Shown here one piece after another: positions 1 through 23,693 of a stretch of 64,000 nt of DNA. The stretch comes from Urophycis tenuis (Eukaryota > Chordata > Actinopteri > Gadiformes > Phycidae): positions 129,052 through 193,051 of the forward strand of contig JAXIVH010000245.1 in the NCBI GenBank assembly GCA_036785325.1. The letters are read 5' to 3'. The notes beneath the pieces were generated by a model that saw only the letters and a list, made by a program, of their open reading frames with translations, searched no databases and was not told where the DNA came from. The translations under genes and the position numbers were made by a program. Every line of letters begins with the position of its first letter. Within the stretch, counting starts at the first letter, position 1.

Positions 1-7541
<7,541 letters not shown>

Positions 7542-7655
7542 CCTCTGGCCCTCTAGCAGGCACACCGGTAGGGGCAGGCTCGCTCCCACTCCCCCTCTCA
7601 CACGTTTCTGTGGGTGTAGGTCAGAGCTAGAGATAGACGGACGGACGGACGGACG

Positions 7656-7725
<70 letters not shown>

Positions 7726-10240
7726 TTGATAGAAAATACGCCTATTTTTATTCCTCTTTTGCTTTCTCTTTATGTAGACAAGAGAGAGCTAAAGAGAGAC
7801 ACATGCACTTTCAAATGAGGGGGCTATGAGGCTGGCTACTGAGCAAGAGTTGACAACTCGTGGTCTATATGTGTATGTGTACTGGAGCCACACCCCTTTC
7901 TGCTACCCCGATGTGGCAGTGTAACACACACACACACAAAGCAATTTGTGTATCAATATGGTAAAGTAGGAGATGGAAAGAACTAAGAAATACTGATAAC
8001 ATCTGCCTTTGCAATGCCAATGAATGTATTTAAAGTATTTTGGTTGTAGGGCTTGGGAGTCACTCAATCAAGTCTGGCTTTAGTGAGTCGCTAGCTAGCT
8101 AGCTAGCGACTAGCCACTAGTTAAGACACCAAAGTAAGCAGGCTAGTCAAACTGAGTTGGTTTAATGAAATGATGGCGCAGGGGAACTGCAGAGGAGGTG
8201 TAGAGACATGGAATGGAAGAGTATTTACTGCATTTTAGTGAGGGGAAAAGCAACATTGCACACTGTATAAAACCAAACTTTTAGAAATGAGTAGAGAGCT
8301 GTAAATAAATGACTGCCTGCACGCCTTCAACGAGGTGGAAAACTTTAAAGTCACCGAGCATCAACTGCCAACGGCCCCAGCTGGTGTGAAGCGATGTAGC
8401 AACGTTCCTCGAGCAGTCATTTGAGGCATATCACGCACCTCTGAAATTTACTGCTCTGCAATAAGATGTTTGTTTTTTTTCTTTCAGACCAAGGCTTCGT
8501 AGTGATATGTAAATCAAAGCTTGAAATAGAAAATGGTTTTAAAAATCCACTGTAGATAAATGCAGAAACCAAAGATGGAGTCAAAAGCCAGCTGGATTAA
8601 ATCCTATACACGTGATGTTTTAGATCAGTCTGTAGACAGATGTGAAGTGTGAGAGTTGATGTTGATGTATACTAGCCTCGTTTTCACCTTAAGGAAGCAT
8701 TCAGCTATGACCTTTGGTGATTCCATAACTCAAACTATCTGATGAGCTCCAGCTCAAGTGTAGTCCAATGATAATAAGAGACGTATAGATACTGCAGTGC
8801 TTGGGGACAAAACCATTTTGACAAGTTCCCACAATAGCCAATGTCATACTGAGCAAATACAGAGCTGGGGAATATCTTATTCAAGTCCTCATTATGTGCT
8901 CTATAGAGCTGTGAGTGTGATGCCCTTGGATGAGCACATATGTAGAACTGAGGAACTTGGAACCATGGGAATTTATTTTCTATTATTAAAATGTGTATTG
9001 TTAATTGCATTTTGTCAGGCTAGCATCATGTCATGATGCATCTAACCTAGCCAGTGCTGGGGTTGAAGGGGTGTGAGGTTTGAACCTATAACTCAACTTA
9101 CAAATTGATGAAATTGTGATTTTAGTCAACAATGTTGGACCAGTTTTGGCGCAGTGACACAGTTATACCACAGAGTTTGTGTGTTATAAGGTTAGGGTCA
9201 GCTCATCTCGGCTGGTATCGTTACCTCACACTAACCCTGTATACAGGTGTGTACATGTGTTTATTTGAATAAGCAACTTGTGCACATGTGAAAGAAATGA
9301 ATGGATAAAGAACTTAAATCCTTTGTTGCTAAGCAATCACAGATATGGTCCTACCATCAAAAAAAAACATTTTTATATTGGAGAAAAATTGAGTTTACAA
9401 AAAAGTGCACACAAAACAATCCCTAGTCTGAATTTGGACAAAATGCTGTTTTTTGTATTTGTAAAAATCTGTAGAACTCTGTAGAAAAAAGTTGATTGCT
9501 TATTGTTTTAATTAACAATTAGGGAAGAGGATGTTTGCCTAGGAAACCAAATGTGCAAAGTCCAACCCGTTCTGTGAATGTTGATTAAACTTTTACATTA
9601 GCTCAATTATTGGGCTTACACATTAGCAGTCTTCTATAAAACAAATATGACTCAACTATATGTACATGTATATCTATGTATATCATCATGGAATCATGGA
9701 AATACATAACTAAGTTTTTTTTTTAAATGCTAAATATGAATACCAATGACAATGAATAGAACAATCTCAAAATGTGTTAAAATTGTGCACTTTTACAATT
9801 TTAACAGAGAACATCCACATTGGTTGATGCGATCAATGGTTTGTGATTTTTCTTACTTCAAGAGAGCCAGGTAGTAATTCAGATGTTTAATGTATGTATG
9901 CTTAGAACTGCTAATATCGTGTTTGTCGCCCATAAATGCAATATAACTCAATTGTAAACCCTAGCCATCCTTACACATAAATGTAGGTCTTTACTAGTTT
10001 TGAGCTGCACACAAATGTCACCATTGTTATGAATAAATATATATATATAAATAATTATAAATGTTATAGTTTAAGAAGCAGCCTTGATTTGTAAGTCTGC
10101 TTGGAATGATTAACTTGCAGTTTTTTTTTATTTGTAGGTTATTTACTCTTCATGTTATAGTCCTTCCTTTCGCAACGGAATAGTATCGGTTCTATACTGT
10201 TTTGTTGTACTAAAAATAAAAATATGCATCAATAACCGTT
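7542..10240 (+). other. pstpip1 3' UTR and polyadenylation region
   Basis: No coding exon follows the TGA at 7539-7541. The stretch is AT-rich and non-coding, with a (GACA)n run near its start. A canonical AATAAA lies at about 10215-10220, followed by a GT-rich stretch, a good polyadenylation site. An earlier AATAAA sits near 10031, so shorter 3' ends are possible. UTR extent is inferred; only the signals are seen. Confidence 0.5.
7636..7724. repeat. (GGAC)n/(GACA)n microsatellite
   Basis: About six GGAC units run into about sixteen GACA units at the start of the pstpip1 3' UTR. A very similar array lies at 61,457. Confidence 0.95.
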
Positions 10241-11251
10241 CTGTATGTTATGTGTATGTTTTAACCTCATGTGAGACATTAAGACTTACAACCAGGTGAA
10301 ATGTAGAAGTTTATTTAAATCAAGTCTTCCACCCTCCCTTCCCAAGCATCATCATCATCATCATCATCTTTGTTCACCTTCTATACAAGCTGAATATTCT
10401 GAAATAGAAGAAAACCATACCACAACACAAAGAAATTAAATCAAAAACTAAAGCAAACAACAAGGAACGGCATGACTGGAGTTTCGTGATATACTTCATA
10501 ATAAGTTAACACTGTACAGCGCTTCGACTTGTAGATGTTAGAGTGGGCCGATTGGCTCACTATTCATTTGGAGACAATGATCAGTAAAAGCTCAACACAA
10601 AGAAAAACTCAAGTAGACAGCACTTTGATAATAAACAGAAGCACAACACATTGGAATACTCCAAAGATTAAACATTTCTCAGGATGAAGGCCACTCCTTC
10701 ACCATTAGTGAGGAGTTACCGGGCCCAAAATAAAGTGGCTCCGAGCACCAACCGCTCTACAAGAGCTGGAGGGCCCACTGGATACCAACGCAGACAAAAC
10801 TAAAAGGAAAAGATTTTAGTTCTACGACAATCTCTACTCAGAGTCTACGGGAATAATTGTACTCTGTTCCTCGGAAATTCAAAAGCGCACAGGTTCTGAA
10901 CTTGAAAACGCGACTGTACAACTTGAACCAACCGTTGATCAAGTCCAGTCACGGCCGGAGTGCAAACCTACACGTTCACGTAATACATTCTGCCCAACGA
11001 ACTTAGCAGACCCAAAAACCTCATCGACCTCCTCCTTCTGCCTCTCCAAACCAGGTCGGTGGGCTCACTTCACATGAAGCAAAACAATTATAATTATCGC
11101 GCAATTTTCATCATCAGTAATATCAATATGCCAAGTACAACTTTTTTTTTTGTTTTGTTTTTTTAAGCGTGTCAGTGTTTTCTCGTTTTAAAAACAATTA
11201 AAGTAACATTAACTTACAAAGCATGTCAATAAATATCGTATTGGTCCCATC

Positions 11252-11278
11252 CCCCCCCCCCCCCCCCCCCCCCCCCCC
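11252..11278. repeat. Poly-C tract
   Basis: About 27 consecutive C residues in the tspan3 3' UTR (poly-G in the transcript). The length is likely to be unreliable in an assembly. Confidence 0.95.
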
Positions 11279-11435
11279 ATTTCACCCCTCCCCACCAGTG
11301 TTTGCTACTGCAGGTTATGGAGAGATTGTACAACATGTGCTTGAACTTCTACACGACTACAGCGGAAATCGAACTGTGCGTGTGTGCATGTATGCTGTGT
11401 GTTTTTTTAGGAGGGGGGGGGGTTGTATTGACAGT

Positions 11436-11850
11436 GTAGCATTGGTATGTTGGTGTAGCGTTGGTATGTTGGTATAGTGTTGGTATGTTGGTGTAGTGTT
11501 GTAGTGCTGGTATGTTGGTGTACTGTTGGTATGTTGGTGTAGTGTTGGTATGTTGGTGTAGTGTTGGTATGTTGGTGTAGTGTTGGTATGTTGGTGTAGT
11601 GTTGTAGTGTTGGTGTACTGTTGGTATGTTGGTGTAGTGTTGTTATGTTGGTATAGTGTTGGTGTAGTGTTGGTGTAGTGTTGGTGTAGTGTTGGTATGT
11701 TGGTGTAGTGTTGGTATGTTGGTGATGTAGTGATGGTGGGGTACTGATGGTGGTGTAGTGATGGTGGGGTACTGATGGTGGTGTAGTGATGGTGGGGTAC
11801 TGATGGTGGTGTAGTGATGGTGGGGTACTGATGGTGGTGTAGTGATGGTG
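11436..11850. repeat. GT-rich minisatellite beside the tspan3 stop codon
   Basis: Irregular tandem units built from TGTTGGTATGTTGGTGTAG run to about 11,725. Units of TGATGGTGGGGTACTGATGG then run to 11,850. The array lies in the tspan3 3' UTR, about 28 bp from the stop codon. Long open frames across it encode only His/Thr/Tyr/Pro repeats and are not genes. Confidence 0.9.
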
Positions 11851-11877
11851 GTGCCGTGGCTGCAGGGGGCCTCCCCT

Positions 11878-16965
<5,088 letters not shown>

Positions 16966-17743
16966 ATGGCGTCTAACTGGGATGAGGAAGAGGTGGCAAG
17001 ACCCACAATTAACATTTATGATCATTCCGAACCGGTTAGACGTGAGAGTGTGAATGAGGAAATGTGTGGTTATGTTGTTAGTTCAGATAAGTACCCTAAA
17101 CTTACTCAGAAGATCTAGAAATAGAAGGCATATTATGGGCTAGCTTGACAGTCCCACCTGAGAACCCCTAGTGTTTATTTCATGGAGACTGTGGTGGAGA
17201 GCTTGTGTTGTAGGGAAGTGAGTGTGTTTTGGTCGCTGGTCCAGGAGCTCACCCCACGGCCAGCAGATGTAACGTGCCTAACTCAGCATCCTGGATTTGA
17301 GGCATGCTGCCTGAATCCGTTTGTACTAAAGGTAGCATACTCTCATTTCAGGCAGGATCATGGTCCCCTTCAAGCCAGCACACACGAGTATGTGCATGGT
17401 TTATGTTTACTTTACCAATCTTTTTACACTGAGTCCTATGAAGCAACAGTTATAGGGGACAGGGGATGTGTTGCATACACAATAAAGATGCATAAGAAAC
17501 AGGCTTAAAATGACGTTTCCAACCTGCTTACAGCGAGTTTTAAACTTAGGAATCTTGCCTACTTATCCCTAGTACCGGTACACTGCGTACAGGCAGGCTA
17601 TACGCTGGGCTTATGGAGTTCTTGGCAGGAGTATAAGGAAGCCTCTACCCTTCTGTGTGGTTTCAACCATCAGACAACAATTCCAAAGTGGTGAGCAGAC
17701 CTATCAGGGCTTTCAATGGCCTCGTTTGGATGAAAATGAATAA
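16966..17743 (+). pseudogene. P2X7 C-terminal (ballast) domain-like gene relic
   Basis: The 3' part reads YTAYRQAIRWAYGVLGRSIR then KPLPFCVVSTIR and SGEQTYQGFQWPRLDE (17573-17743). This matches the cysteine-rich intracellular ballast domain of P2X7, which also occurs alone in many multicopy fish proteins. A 5' part at 17182-17384 has VESLCCREV, CLTQHPGFE and LNPFVLKVAYSHFRQ from the same domain. The cysteines are placed as expected for zinc binding. An upstream ATG at 16966 opens a 50-codon acidic frame starting MASNWDEEE that stops at 17118. I could not join the parts in frame with clean splice sites: the best donor at about 17,384 does not fit the phase of the acceptor at 17,572. It is probably decayed. 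No channel domain is present, so this is not a P2X receptor. Confidence 0.6.
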
Positions 17744-17974
17744 AAATAATTGTTCTGCTTATTCTATTGTGATCACTCAATAGCCCTTAAAATGTTATAA
17801 AGTACACAACATGTGAATTTTGATTAAAAAAAAAAGTTTATTGGCATTGCTTGTAATGGTTACTGAACATTTAAACATTTACTGAACAAGGACAAAAATT
17901 ACTGAACAAAGACACAGGTTGGAAGTAAACAAATCTGTATAAAAAAATGGTTAGGCACAAAACATACAAGGAAT

Positions 17975-18085
17975 ACTGATGAAGGGCTAGACCCGAAACG
18001 TTTGCACCTTGTTTCTTTGGCCTGTATATGTTTTTCCGGCTCTTTTAATACACTTGTGCCCCTGTGTGCGATCTCTCTCTTATTT
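17975..18085. repeat. Dispersed repeat segment with GACCCGAAACGTTTG motif
   Basis: The block GATGAAGGGCTAGACCCGAA followed by ACGTTTG is one I associate with dispersed fish repeats. The family name is not certain. No coding content. Confidence 0.35.
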
Positions 18086-18137
18086 TACTTAGGCACAAAA
18101 CATCAACATAAAATAATTGTGCGATACTGTCTTACCT

Positions 18138-18515
18138 GAATAATAATAATAATAATAACCTTTATTTTACCAGGTTAGTCTCATTGAGATATAAAATCTC
18201 TTTTTCAAGAGAGACCTGGCCAGGATAGCAGCAGCACATACAGTATAAAACATTTAAAACAAAACAAATATAGACATAGACAAACTCAAGTGCAATTTCA
18301 GGGCATTGGACAAGATAAACTACTTATAACATTTGCACGTATATGGGTAGCCTCATATTCTATAGTTTTAACCAGACCTATAAATTCATTTAATGGAATT
18401 AAACACTCTAGCTTGAGGTTGCTCTGTAGATTGTTCCAAGTAGATGGAGCAGCAAACATGAAAGCCCTTTTAAATAACTGTCCTAGCTTGCGGGACGTTC
18501 AATAAAACAATGTCC
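18138..18515 (-). mobile_element. Dispersed retroelement 3' fragment
   Basis: On the minus strand the segment ends GGTAAAATAAAGG followed by TTATT-type repeats, a retroelement-like tail. It contains CTCTTTTTCAAGAGAGACCT on the plus strand, a block common in fish genomes. It sits where the catalytic part of the THAP-like relic would be expected and probably truncated it. Confidence 0.45.
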
Positions 18516-18599
18516 TGAGACCTCAGGCCATATGAACTTTGTTTAAATGACAACAAGTCAGATATGTAAACTGGAAACCTGCCCATGATAGCTTTGTAG

Positions 18600-19768
18600 A
18601 TAAAGATATAAAGGTGACTAAGCCGGCGACTCTTGTGGTGGGGGTCACGTGTGTAGGGTGGCTACTCATCAAACATTCCTCCTCATCCTCCTCATGCATC
18701 GGCTCTTCAGGCACCCACGATAAGTCACTGATGACAGAGGCATCATCATCATCTTCATCTGTCTGTTCCGGACTAGCGAGGGGAGTGGAGGTTTGTGGGC
18801 CGAATGACGTCTGTGTGCCCACACTGACCATCTTGGGCTTCAGGTTAACCTGCACAGCTGTGGCAGAGGCAGTAAACATACCCAAACATATGACAATCAG
18901 GGCAAATCTAAGCGGCTATGTTTTGATGTAGGCTATGTATTAATTTCATCAATGTGTATGGAAATGTCCTGCTTGCATAGATTCTGGCAACCTTTTAGAC
19001 AGAATATCTACCCCTTAAAATACCCAAGATTTACTGTGAGACCATCAGGGGGGCTTCAAATAGCATTGTGTCCCAGCGTCAGAAGTGGAGGAGGGAAAGG
19101 GCTGATCCCCAGTATCAACACTCTCCACAGTGTCTACACTGTCCACTGTCTCCTGCTGTGAGGCGTCGGTCAACATCTTGCGAAAAAAAATTTTTAAAAG
19201 GTCAGCGAAATCACGGTCAAATATATGTGAAAGAGAACTGCAGTAGTCCAACACAAACCGCAAACACACGGTTGTGAAAGCCGCTTGATGTTCACCACCA
19301 CTGATCCAAACACTAGTCATAGCGTTTTCATGACCATATGGACATTTACTTCAGGGCAATTTTGTTTTGGCTCATGTTCGTGGAATCACAAAATATGCTC
19401 TTCTAATGTCAGACTGATCATGCTTGTAGTGGAGGCTGTGTCAAAGGGAACACGGTTTGCAGAATACACACAGAGCTAGCTAACGTACAGCTTGTCAACA
19501 TTAGCATGATGCTAATCTCTGGCTTGCGGCAGACGGTGTCTTTCGACCTCAAGACAGGGCTGGCAGAGAGGTTTGCATGACGGCATGGCGGTAGGAATTA
19601 ACTTCGCCATCCTCTCACTCTTTAAACCAAGTGAGAGCATCTTGGCATCCACTGAGTGGTAATCATCCTCCTTGAAATGCGCGCTTCGTATTCTCGAGTT
19701 AGCAGTGCCAGAGCTAGCTGAAAAATCTGCCCGCCTAACCTTGACAAATTACACTTTTCGTCTGGCAT
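18600..19768 (-). pseudogene. THAP-like zinc-finger protein relic, probably transposon-derived
   Basis: Transcript order: a first block (19768 to 19512) starts MPDEK and, in another frame, reads SSGTANSRIRSAHFKEDDYH then LGLKSERMAKLIPTAMPS, resembling the C-terminal half of a THAP finger. A second block (19176 to about 19045) reads MLTDASQQETV and ends DAGTQCYLKPP. A third (18849 to about 18600) reads MVSVGTQTSFGPQTSTPLAS, then an acidic run and SDLSWVPEE. Acceptors precede blocks two and three. Repeated VGTQ motifs followed by acidic linkers are known to me from multicopy fish THAP/transposase-like proteins. The expected downstream catalytic region is absent and a retroelement fragment occupies 18138-18515. 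A frame break lies inside the first block. Confidence 0.5.
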
Positions 19769-19928
19769 CCCCCATGTGACGTCATGCAATGCATTGTGGG
19801 ATAAATAAGAATCATCCCTAACCTGTTGCTAACCGCTAAAACATAACTTTTCCTTATTATATTTCCTTTTTGTGATACCCTGGCCTACGAAATCAAATAC
19901 AATGGATAACTGTTTAAATGTTTATTAC

Positions 19929-20313
19929 TAGGGATGTCCGATAATATCGGCCAACCAATAATATCGGCCGATATTAGCCTATTTTTGTAATATCGGTTCA
20001 TATCGTTATCGGTTTTACCACCGATAATGTGCTTGTGCATAAATATGGCACTTTTCCATAAGTTGAAATAGTGTCCTTATTTTTTATAGACAGCGTTAAT
20101 TTGTGAAATGCAATCTAGTGAGGCATCACAATAAAAGTAGATGATGTGTTAATTCCACAACAGGAGATATGGGACCTAAAATTAGTCTGGGCGAAAATAA
20201 AAACGCCTGTATATATCGGTATACCATATCGGTTGATATCGGAATCGGAAATTAAGAATTTGGACAATATCGGCTATCGGATATCGGCAAAAAGTCAATA
20301 TCGGACATCCCTA
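19929..20313. mobile_element. hAT-type MITE with perfect 8-bp target duplication
   Basis: A 385-bp element starting TAGGGATGTCCGATAATATC and ending in the inverse, AATATCGGACATCCCTA. It is flanked on both sides by TTTATTAC (19921-19928 and 20314-20321), the 8-bp duplication expected of hAT transposition. The inside is rich in ATATCGG motifs and has no transposase. Boundaries are exact. Confidence 0.92.
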
Positions 20314-20576
20314 TTTATTACCAACTAGAAAATTCATCCAAGTACCCCTGACTGCAGACCACAGATCGGGGCGGGGCTCAATGTGGGCGGAGTCAAACGT
20401 TGAGCCTCGCCCACATCAATGTTTGACTCCGCCCACGTTGAACCGCACTTTTCTCCTTTTCTCCTTTTCTCCTTCTCTCCTTTTCGGGCACTATCTGGTG
20501 GCGGAGACCATGCAGCACATTCACGAACAGCAACGCAGCACCTATGGCCAGAGTTGTCTAAAATAAGGAAACAATT

Positions 20577-20624
<48 letters not shown>

Positions 20625-20660
20625 AATAAAATAATTATATATATATATAAATAAAATAAT
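20577..20660. repeat. (TA)n-rich low-complexity tract
   Basis: TA dinucleotides interrupted by CATA and AAATAAAATAAT, inside the inverted-repeat element. Confidence 0.9.
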
Positions 20661-20751
20661 ATTACTTCCTTCTTTGTCTTTCACAAATTTTAAATAGCAC
20701 ATTAAAACAAAAGAAAAACCTTACTTCCATTTTGCAAACTGTAAACTTCTT

Positions 20752-20807
20752 CTTTTTCTTCTTCTTCTTCTTCTTCTTCTTCTTCTTCTTCTTCTTCTTC
20801 TTCTTCT
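20752..20807. repeat. (CTT)n microsatellite
   Basis: About eighteen CTT units inside the inverted-repeat element. The poly-Glu open frame on the minus strand across it is an artefact. Confidence 0.95.
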
Positions 20808-21139
20808 GCATACAGCCTTCTGCTGCAGTTCAATGTGGGGCAAAGTGGGCCACACGTTGAGCCTCGCCCCGATCTGCATTCTGCAGTCACGGGCTACTCA
20901 GAAAATTACCAGAAAATAATCGTCTAACTCCACCACTGCATTGCTGTTAAGATGAGGCAGGTTCAGTTCAGAGAGAATTTACCTAATTACATCCATGTTG
21001 TGATTACCATTTGACTAGTTAGTTAGTTGCAATCTGCAACCCCTCAAGCTTAGACTGTGCGTCTTAACCAACTAAGCCCCACAGAAACCACAGTTGAAAT
21101 GTTGTGTGGTTAAATGACTGACCTCCGCTGGCCCTGGGC

Positions 21140-23693
21140 TTATCTGCTGCTGCGGAAGACTGCAGTGAAGGACCTGGCCACGGCCCTGGACACGGAGGAC
21201 AGCCATTTGTCGGACGCCACGGGGGGGGGGCTTGCCCCGCCCCTCGCTGGCGGCGAGTCCTACAAAACCATAACGAGTCATTAGATATTGCTTGCATTTT
21301 CGATCATTGTAATTAGCACAGTGCATCACGTCTACATCACACAAACTTAAAAAAAAGCCTTTGAGAGACACATTTAAACCAATTTGAATCCATAATATCC
21401 GAAGGCATTTATGTTTCGACAGCTCACTTGTGGATGCAGTGGGGACCCCCAGGGGTGTGACCTTGGAGCACCTCTTTCCAACCAGACGCTTCCACAAGGA
21501 GACGGGTGTTGGTCCAGCAACAGAAGCTGGGGCAGGGACAGGCTCAGTCAAAGACTGTTGAATCAGGACCTTCATTTCGCATGATTCCTCTATGATGATG
21601 ATTCCTCTATCACAGGGCCGGCCCTAGCCTTTTGGGGGCCCTAAGCAGAATTTGATTAAAACCTTTTGGGGCCCTTGTCCCACCACTGTGGAGTCACCAG
21701 AATGTGAATTTATTAGATGTGATTTCCTGTATTGTGGTTAATTTTAGGGATGGCCAGCTGGAGATGGACCAGGGGTGGAGCCAGACTTTGTGTACATCCG
21801 GGGTTTAGTCCAGAGGGGGGTCTGGGGGTTCTCCCCCAGAAAAATTTTAATTTCTAAGATGCGATTTCCTGCATTCTAGTCCCTTTTAGGGTGACCTGAT
21901 GGACACTGGCAAATCCTAAATCCCTTCTAATTCATAGCCTATATTTTCAGTTGCAGGGCCTGCTCAAGACAATACTATTTAATGGAAAGAAACAATAACT
22001 ATTCGGTTGTCATAACTTCAAAAGCTTAAAAAAGATCCGGGGCTTTTGAAGTGAGATTCGGGGCCTCAGCCCCGAAAGCCACCCCCCCGCTCCGCCCCTG
22101 AGATGGACAATACCTTCAGATTCATAGCCTATAACCTGACTTGCAGGGCCTGCACAGGCGAACAGATACAGCACTGGGTTTAGCTGCCCCCAAACCATAA
22201 GCCTACTTTAAAGGCCTGGCCTATATTTTGGATTCAAAGTTAAGTCCATAATTGATAACATACATTCAGGGTTTGACACAGACATTGTGTCATAAGCAGA
22301 ATTTCATGATTTAGAGGGCTTTCAGATATATCACATCACATATTCTGGGCTATCAACCTGAGGGGCCCCATTCAGACATCAACCCATAACCCATTTTGTA
22401 TGAATAAGGAGCCCTATTAAGACATAACACATTCTATATTTGATCAGGGGCCCCATTAAGATAGTAATTCACCCTTGTATTAATATAGTAGTTATTTAGC
22501 CCAAACTAGTGTCTTTTTAACCTTAGAGGGTACTGAAATCACACATTTATTCTTAACTCTCATATTTGAAGTGAAACGCTTAAGTGTGGTTTACTTCTTA
22601 AAACACTCAAAATTCAATGCTAAAAATTAAGAATAATAACAACAAGGGCTCAACAATGACAATTATTCCTGAATGAAAACTAAAAAAAAAAATTTTTTTT
22701 TTTTTTGGGGGGGGGGCCCCCTGGTGGCCAAGGGGCCCCAAGCGGCCGCTTAGTTCGCTTATGCCTCGGGCCGGCCCTGCTCTATCATGATTCCTGGCTC
22801 GCCAATTCAGTTCAAAGAGGCCACTCTCGTGGTCATGCTTCCAGCCTTCAGTATAGACATACAGGTAGGGCTCTACAGGGACATTATCAAGAATGCCTCC
22901 TGAAATCAGATGCCACAGGTCTTGAAAAGTCCTCGGTCAGCTGTGTCTGATTGCTGCTTTGGCAGCAGGATTCAAAAGTGTATGACAAGTAGCCGTGTGA
23001 GACTCTAGCCATGCAACAAACCATCGGTCTCAGGGTCTCTGGGCTCACACTGCATTCACTCTTAAACCCCCTGGGATGCTGGACTGGGTTCTCATGATGT
23101 TGGCTATGACAGGGCGTGCTCTCTCTGCCACCTCTGCCCCCATATCTCGAGACACCTCCCAGAGCTCTTCATACTTCCACCCTTCTACACCAAGGATGCC
23201 AGTCAGCGTCACATTCAGAGATAGCTCCAAGCCGTCATGAATATCTTCTGCCGTCACGACAAAGTATTCGAGAGGCCCAGTCATTTGTGGTCTTCCACAC
23301 AATGAGTCCAGCACAGCCTTTGTAAAGAAATGGACCAGTGTGTTGTCGGGCCAGCTGGTCCCTCACTGCAGAGTCCACCAATCCCTCGGCCAGATTTCTC
23401 CACTGCCTGCAAGACAAATGTGAATATTAGAATATTCCAACCATCAAATATCCCATTCTGTAGTTCACGCTGATTGGCATTAACTGTGCTTTTTCTATGG
23501 TAATCTATTGGTAAAAGACAACTCCATGGGCAACAAGCCTTAATGTGGAAATTCTACCCAAAAAAACAATTTGTCTCAACAATGTAACAATATTCATAAC
23601 AAAACAAATATTTCATTTAGCAAGCTATCTTACTGAGGGGTTCCTCAGGCATTCACATGTGAAGATCAAAGGTTTGATTGCCTCTGGGTCAAC
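21140..23693 (-). pseudogene. Unrecognised multi-exon gene relic, split by a hAT element
   Basis: I do not recognise this protein. Exon-like blocks with plausible splice sites, in transcript order: 23634-23693 (VDPEAIKPLIFTCECLRNPS); about 23068-23406 (KAVLDSLCGRPQMTG, ILGVEGWKYEELWEVS, RARPVIANIMRTQSS); 22780-22899 joined to 21428-21612 (EPYLYVYTEGWKHDHESGL, then KVLIQQSLTEPVPAPASV); 21140-21259 (ASDKWLSSVSRAVARSFTAV, then a stop). The third exon is cut by the hAT element at 21613-22779, and the frame runs straight through if the element and one target copy are removed. The 23068-23406 block needs a frame change near 23,345. It is probably a dead copy of a dispersed family; a live intact relative is possible elsewhere. 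Confidence 0.45.
21613..22779. mobile_element. Non-autonomous hAT element with perfect target duplication
   Basis: A 1,167-bp element bounded by CAGGGCCGGCCC and its inverse GGGCCGGCCCTG. It is flanked by identical CTCTATCA copies (21605-21612 and 22780-22787), the 8-bp duplication of hAT. The ends are rich in GGGGCCC near the termini, a pattern common in fish elements of this class. No transposase frame was found inside. It lies within an open exon of the minus-strand gene relic. Confidence 0.92.

Larger units (their letters stand above)
10290..11877 (-). other. tspan3 3' UTR with polyadenylation signal
   Basis: Non-coding sequence follows the tspan3 stop codon on the minus strand. TTTATT at 10310-10315 is AATAAA on the minus strand and is the likely polyadenylation signal. 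The UTR contains a TGG/TAG-rich minisatellite next to the stop codon and a poly-C run. The extent is inferred. Confidence 0.6.
20349..20889. mobile_element. MITE-like inverted-repeat element with internal hairpin
   Basis: The left end TGACTGCAGA followed by CAGATCGGGGCG matches the inverse of the right end at about 20,860-20,889. The left arm also contains a near-perfect palindrome: GTGGGCGGAGTCAAACGTTG (20383-20402, plus A) pairs with 20416-20436 with one mismatch. The inside has TA-rich and CTT microsatellites. No clear target duplication was found, so the exact ends are uncertain. Confidence 0.6.

Noticed and set aside
16966..17743. A true P2X receptor gene
   Set aside because: Only the C-terminal ballast-type domain is present. 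No transmembrane or extracellular ATP-binding exons occur nearby.
20702..20890. Poly-glutamate open frame on the minus strand
   Set aside because: It is a (CTT)n microsatellite inside a MITE-like element.
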